Below, one piece after another: positions 60,566 through 64,000 of a stretch of 64,000 bases of DNA. Made by a program: the position numbers and the translations under genes. The stretch comes from an uncultured Erysipelotrichaceae bacterium (GTDB lineage Bacteria > Bacillota_I > Bacilli_A > RF39 > UBA660): NCBI GenBank assembly GCA_902761685.1, contig CACWLI010000001.1, positions 1 to 64,000 on the forward strand, given 5' to 3'. Below the pieces are notes generated by a model, which worked only from the letters and a program-made list of their open reading frames with translations, had not been told where the DNA came from and did not search any database. Position 1 is the first letter of the stretch. Every line of letters starts with the position of its first letter.

Positions 60566-62242
60566 ATGAGGGATGATATTAAAATAACATCTGAAGAGTT
60601 TTTTGATAATGAAAAATATATTTTAGATGATAAAGATAAAGAGAGAATAGAAAAAAATATAGAATTTTTAAAAAAACAAAATCTTCCTTATATTGAATAT
60701 ATGAGAACTGTTCCAATTAATTCAGTATGTGATATTAAATCAAAAGATGATATATTAAAAAAACTTTTGGTTGATTTTACTATGGCAACATTTAGTATAT
60801 ACTCAGGTGAAAGTGACATAAATATTATTAATAGTGTATTTAGTAAATTAGATAAAAAATTAAATATAAAAAAATTTTTATCAGATAAGGACATTATATT
60901 AATAGATGATATTGTTAATGGTAACGTAACTAGCAAAGAATTAAATAAATTGTCGTGGGTTCTTGAAAGAATCCCAGTTTATTTATGGGTACTTGGGTTA
61001 ATGGATAAACCATCATCCAATGAAGAATGTGATATTAATACAGTTAGTAAAATAATATTTAAATATTCTAGTTATGATGAGTTTTTGAATAAATGTAATC
61101 TTAGAAGTAAAGAAGATATTTTAGCATATGCAGATTTAATTAGTAGATTACATTATGCATGTAGAAATTTAAGAATGAATGATAAAGAAATTCCAGATTA
61201 TAATGAAAATGTGATTGAAGAACAAGAGGCTGCATTACAATGGATTACATCTTTTGATTTAAATAAACTAACTAAAGATAATTTAAAAGTAGAGTGTGAA
61301 ACACCTGATATTAAATTTGAATTTAAAATACCATTTTATTTATCATTTGAAGATGTTAAAGATAATTTAAATGAACTAATTGGTTTAACAAGTTCAGATA
61401 AAAAAACAAGAATCGTTATTACAGATTTAGGCATATGTGATGAGTCTGATTTTTCATCTAGAGTTTCTAGATTTATTAATATGTATAATTCAATAGATTT
61501 TAGAGTTATTAATAAATATGAATTAACCTCAAATTTCTTAAGTGAAAAAATAAAACAAGTTGTAATAGAAAAGAAAATAAATGATGTATCAGTAGCATTA
61601 AATAGTTATTTTATGTATATTGGTAATCATATTATAAAAATGGATTCTATTATAAATAATAGAACTAACTATAATAATTATAATGATTTAGTTAACTCAT
61701 TTAATTCAAGTATTGATATGAATATAATATTATCTATGAAATTTGTTTCTTATAAAAGTCAAAAACATGAAATAGTTCAAAATAAAAAAGAAGAAATAAA
61801 CAATGAATATGATTATTCTGACATTTTTCCAAATAAAGAAAACATATATAAAATATTTAGTTTTTGTTATTCTTTGTATGATAAATTTAATTCATTATTA
61901 GAACGTCAAGATAAGCATCAAATAGAAAAGGGTAAACTATGTGGATATGAAATCTTTATTGTAGATAATAGTCATGAAAATAAAGTTTATTCCAATTTTG
62001 AAGATTTTAAAAATGAATTTGAAAACATTAAAAATATTAGTTACATCACATTAGTAATTAATCTTCAATATATTAAACTTAATGAAGAATATAACAATGA
62101 ATTTAGAATAATTATAAAACCATATAATATTAAATTTAATAGAAAATCTAATCATGAACAAGTTGTTATGAATCAAATTGAAGATTCAATTAACAATGTA
62201 ATGAGTAAGTTAAGAGCTGAAGATACAATATTTAAAAATTAA
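60566..62242 (+). CDS. DUF4272 family protein
   Basis: 558 residues. The N-terminal half has the DUF4272 order: KNIEFLKKQNLPYIEYM, ...LSWVLERIPVYLWVLGLMDKPSSNEECD, LRSKEDILAYADLISRLHYACRNLRMNDKEIPDYNENVIEEQEAALQWI (about residues 125-225). These match the family's 'SWr.E.l.vLLWALGl' and 'LRp..eIld.aDl.yRlhWa.rd.r.n....l...Vv.ER..ALnWl' patterns. DUF4272 has no known function. The remaining 320 residues are unassigned. Normal start with AAGGGAG. A terminator follows. Confidence 0.85.
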   Translation: MRDDIKITSEEFFDNEKYILDDKDKERIEKNIEFLKKQNLPYIEYMRTVPINSVCDIKSKDDILKKLLVDFTMATFSIYSGESDINIINSVFSKLDKKLNIKKFLSDKDIILIDDIVNGNVTSKELNKLSWVLERIPVYLWVLGLMDKPSSNEECDINTVSKIIFKYSSYDEFLNKCNLRSKEDILAYADLISRLHYACRNLRMNDKEIPDYNENVIEEQEAALQWITSFDLNKLTKDNLKVECETPDIKFEFKIPFYLSFEDVKDNLNELIGLTSSDKKTRIVITDLGICDESDFSSRVSRFINMYNSIDFRVINKYELTSNFLSEKIKQVVIEKKINDVSVALNSYFMYIGNHIIKMDSIINNRTNYNNYNDLVNSFNSSIDMNIILSMKFVSYKSQKHEIVQNKKEEINNEYDYSDIFPNKENIYKIFSFCYSLYDKFNSLLERQDKHQIEKGKLCGYEIFIVDNSHENKVYSNFEDFKNEFENIKNISYITLVINLQYIKLNEEYNNEFRIIIKPYNIKFNRKSNHEQVVMNQIEDSINNVMSKLRAEDTIFKN

Positions 62243-62266
62243 CCTAATATTATTTAGGTTTTTTTG
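62241..62266 (+). terminator. Terminator after the DUF4272 gene
   Basis: AACCTAA/TTAGGTT hairpin with a T run; the next extended -10 starts in it. Confidence 0.7.
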
Positions 62267-62273
62267 TTATAAT
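62265..62273 (+). promoter_or_regulatory. Extended -10 promoter
   Basis: TGTTATAAT, 16-24 bases before the start codon at 62289. Confidence 0.55.
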
Positions 62274-62288
62274 AGAATTGGTGAATTT

Positions 62289-62849
62289 ATGAAAATATAT
62301 GGTAAGGATAAAAGAATAAATTTTACTATTTATATTTTAGTATTTATTTCAATAATATGGACTATTATTTCGATATATACAATAATTGGATTAGTTAAAA
62401 GAAGTACTTTTGATGTTATAATCTTATTTTATTGTTTAATAACAGCTTATGTTGATATAGTAAGTTTTTATGGATTAAAGAATTTAAAAAGAATTTTTAT
62501 TCAAGTTGATGATAATAAAATACAAGTTACACAATATGAAACTATTAATAAAAGAGACATTAGAACAATTATTATGTACCCATATTATGTAAATAGATCG
62601 AATATGAAATATCCAATTAGTTGGAAATTGAATTTAAAAGATATAAAAAAATATGGTTTTGTTATGGATTTAAATACTAAATTTAAATATTCAACAAAAT
62701 TTAATATAGGTTTTATTGATAAAAAAGATAATAAATACATTATTATTCTAAATCAATTTAATGAAGATGACGTTGTTGAAATTATTAAAAGAATTAACAA
62801 TGTAACTAAAATAGATCCAGTTGGAAATTTAAAAAATATTTTAAAATAG
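62289..62849 (+). CDS. Small membrane protein with a cytoplasmic domain
   Basis: 186 residues. Two membrane helices (about 12-34 and 40-62) are followed by a soluble part with strands (FIQVDDNKIQVTQYETINKRDIRTIIMYP), somewhat like a bacterial PH domain. Family not recognised. A terminator-like leader separates it from the ABC genes, so it is probably its own unit. Confidence 0.7.
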   Translation: MKIYGKDKRINFTIYILVFISIIWTIISIYTIIGLVKRSTFDVIILFYCLITAYVDIVSFYGLKNLKRIFIQVDDNKIQVTQYETINKRDIRTIIMYPYYVNRSNMKYPISWKLNLKDIKKYGFVMDLNTKFKYSTKFNIGFIDKKDNKYIIILNQFNEDDVVEIIKRINNVTKIDPVGNLKNILK

Positions 62850-62851
62850 TA

Positions 62852-62880
62852 TTTACTTCGAAAAAACATTTTGCTATAAT
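62852..62880 (+). promoter_or_regulatory. Promoter of the ABC exporter genes
   Basis: TTTACT (62852-62857), 17-base spacer, perfect TATAAT (62875-62880). Start near 62887. Confidence 0.6.
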
Positions 62881-62902
62881 AAAATTTAACAAGCCGAAAA
62901 AT

Positions 62903-62955
62903 TGACACATTATGATTTTTGAAAATTTATCATAAATAATTATGTGTCTTTTTTG
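62903..62955 (+). terminator. Leader hairpin/attenuator before the ABC exporter
   Basis: GACACAT pairs with ATGTGTC, an inner TATGAT pairs with ATCATA, and TTTTTT follows, all within the leader between the promoter and the ATP-binding gene. The outer and inner stems are separated by an asymmetric bulge. It has the shape of a leader terminator but I recognise no ligand-binding domain. Confidence 0.5.
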
Positions 62956-62975
62956 TTTGTTAGAAAGGAGTGAAA

Positions 62976-63959
62976 ATGTCGTACATCAGTGTTGATGGCA
63001 TAAGCAAAACCTTTAAAGTGGCCAAAAGAAATAGTGGTCTTAAATCTGCTTTAAAGTCTTTTTTCAAAAGAGAATATGTGTTAATAGATGCAGTCAAAGA
63101 CATATCATTTGAAATTGAAAAAGGTGAAATTGTTGGTTATATTGGTCCAAATGGAGCTGGAAAAAGTACTACGATTAAAATGTTAAGTGGAATCTTATTA
63201 CCAACCGCTGGAAACATAAGCGTGAATGGTTTAAATCCATTCAAAGATAGACGTAAATATGTTTCTAATATAGGTGTTGTATTCGGGCAAAGAAGTCAAC
63301 TTGCTTGGGATATACCTGCGGAGGATACTTTTGACTTATTAAAAGATATCTATAAAATAGAGGATAGTAAGTATCAGAAAACCAAACAAGAACTAATTGA
63401 ATTATTGGATATTGGTGACATTATAAAAAAACCAGTTAGAAGTTTAAGTTTAGGTCAACGTATGAGATGTGAAATAGCAGCCTCATTATTACATAGTCCA
63501 AGTATTTTATTTTTAGATGAACCAACAATTGGATTAGATGCTGCTAGTAAAAAAGTAATTAGAAACTTTATTCTTAAAATTAATAGAGAAAGAAAAGTTA
63601 CAGTTATTTTAACTACACACGATATGCAAGATATTGCATCACTTGCTAAAAGAATTATTTTAATTGGCAAGGGTCAAATTTTATACGACGGATCACTTGA
63701 TAAACTCAAAACTAAATATGGTAGTTATAAAAATATTTTAGTTAATACAAAACAAACAATTAAAGAACCAAGATTAAAAGGAATTATAAGTAAAAAGAAA
63801 GTCGATAATGGTTATAACTTTATAATTGATTCTAATTTAATTACAGTATCAAAATTTATAAACTATTTAACAGATAGATATCAAGTAAGTGATTTAGATA
63901 TTGATAATGAACAAATAGATGATATAATTTTAAAGTTATATGAAGACTATAAAATATGA
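62976..63959 (+). CDS. ABC-2 type transporter ATP-binding protein
   Basis: 327 residues from the ATG at 62976 (AAAGGAG; the GTG 6 bases upstream is too close). Walker A GYIGPNGAGKST, Q-loop region VVFGQRSQLAWDIPAEDT, signature LSLGQRMRCEIA, Walker B LFLDEPTIGLDA and switch TTHDMQ are all intact. The 'FGQrsqLaWDlpa.dtf.llk.iY.i' segment marks the exporter group that pairs with ABC-2 permeases of the PF06182-like type. It ends with a C-terminal domain of about 85 residues. The next gene starts on the overlapping ATGA. Confidence 0.93.
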   Translation: MSYISVDGISKTFKVAKRNSGLKSALKSFFKREYVLIDAVKDISFEIEKGEIVGYIGPNGAGKSTTIKMLSGILLPTAGNISVNGLNPFKDRRKYVSNIGVVFGQRSQLAWDIPAEDTFDLLKDIYKIEDSKYQKTKQELIELLDIGDIIKKPVRSLSLGQRMRCEIAASLLHSPSILFLDEPTIGLDAASKKVIRNFILKINRERKVTVILTTHDMQDIASLAKRIILIGKGQILYDGSLDKLKTKYGSYKNILVNTKQTIKEPRLKGIISKKKVDNGYNFIIDSNLITVSKFINYLTDRYQVSDLDIDNEQIDDIILKLYEDYKI

Positions 63960-64000
63960 AACCTTACTTAAATTATTTTAAGTTAAGAATAATAACTAAT
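63956..64000 (+). CDS. ABC-2 permease, start only (runs off right edge)
   Basis: ATG overlaps the ATP-binding gene's stop (ATGA). The first 15 codons read MKPYLNYFKLRIITN, matching the usual start of ABC-2 permeases of this exporter type ('ylkyfklrf.tnlqYR'). Partial gene. Confidence 0.75.
   Translation, partial: MKPYLNYFKLRIITN

Noticed and set aside
1..64000. Mycoplasma-type code with TGA as Trp
   Set aside because: Trp is written TGG throughout, and TGA ends well-defined genes such as the ABC ATP-binding gene (63957-63959) and the gene ending at 38277.
1..64000. tRNA, rRNA, insertion sequences, integrase or phage genes
   Set aside because: No tRNA- or rRNA-like sequence and no transposase or integrase was seen, so although the retron and the left-edge genes are accessory in character, I cannot show a mobile element boundary.

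Overview
ORGANISM. The window is very AT-rich, uses the standard code (TGG for Trp, TGA as a true stop), has strong AGGAGG-type ribosome sites and short intergenic gaps closed by U-tailed hairpins. Signal peptides, lipoboxes, LysM lipoproteins, SipW-type signal peptidases, DUF1292, DUF898, yybP-ykoY-type riboswitches and a retron point to a low-GC Bacillota, most likely an uncultured gut Bacilli/Mollicutes-like lineage (inference). No rRNA, tRNA, CRISPR array or insertion sequence was seen.

LAYOUT. 0-4.6 kb is a defence-like island: an hsdS-like fragment at the left edge, a PIN + GNAT + PUA/ASCH-like fusion behind a leader terminator, a stand-alone ASCH protein and a GmrSD-like DUF262/DUF1524 nuclease. 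4.7-11.3 kb is mixed: MscS channel, DUF1294, a HExxH-type metalloprotease-like protein, a lipoprotein, a PHP phosphoesterase and a short GH13 enzyme. 11.3-17.4 kb holds a riboswitch-controlled small gene, then a SipW secretion module: a Hint-containing surface protein diverging from a TasA-like protein + SipW + DUF5305-like operon with a structured leader. 17.5-34.8 kb holds three proteins that share a two-helix VirB2/TrbC-like N-terminus but carry different extracellular enzymes (two alpha/beta hydrolases, one glucosaminidase), an FtsK-like ATPase, two transglutaminase-like proteins, a second riboswitch-controlled gene (deoxyribosyltransferase-like), a VWA/HTH pair and several lipoproteins and membrane proteins.

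34.8-37.4 kb is an NCS2 purine permease diverging from a retron, whose RT and msr-msd RNA can both be read. 37.5-59.4 kb is the most striking block: an apparently co-directional cluster (one flanking gene inverted) of TasA/SipW-class secreted proteins, a 3049-residue repeat protein, two intact SipW peptidases plus one that has lost its catalytic residues, and a membrane-anchored McrB-type AAA+ ATPase with a DUF2357-like partner that has no visible nuclease. I read this as a candidate undescribed surface-fibre assembly system. 59.5-64 kb has a DUF4272 protein, two unrecognised proteins and an ABC-2 exporter that runs off the edge.

REGULATION. At least 21 promoters carry the same extended -10, TGnTATAAT, usually 20-45 bases before the start codon and mostly without a good -35. 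Exceptions with good -35 boxes include the two riboswitch promoters (TTGACA-N17-TATAAT).
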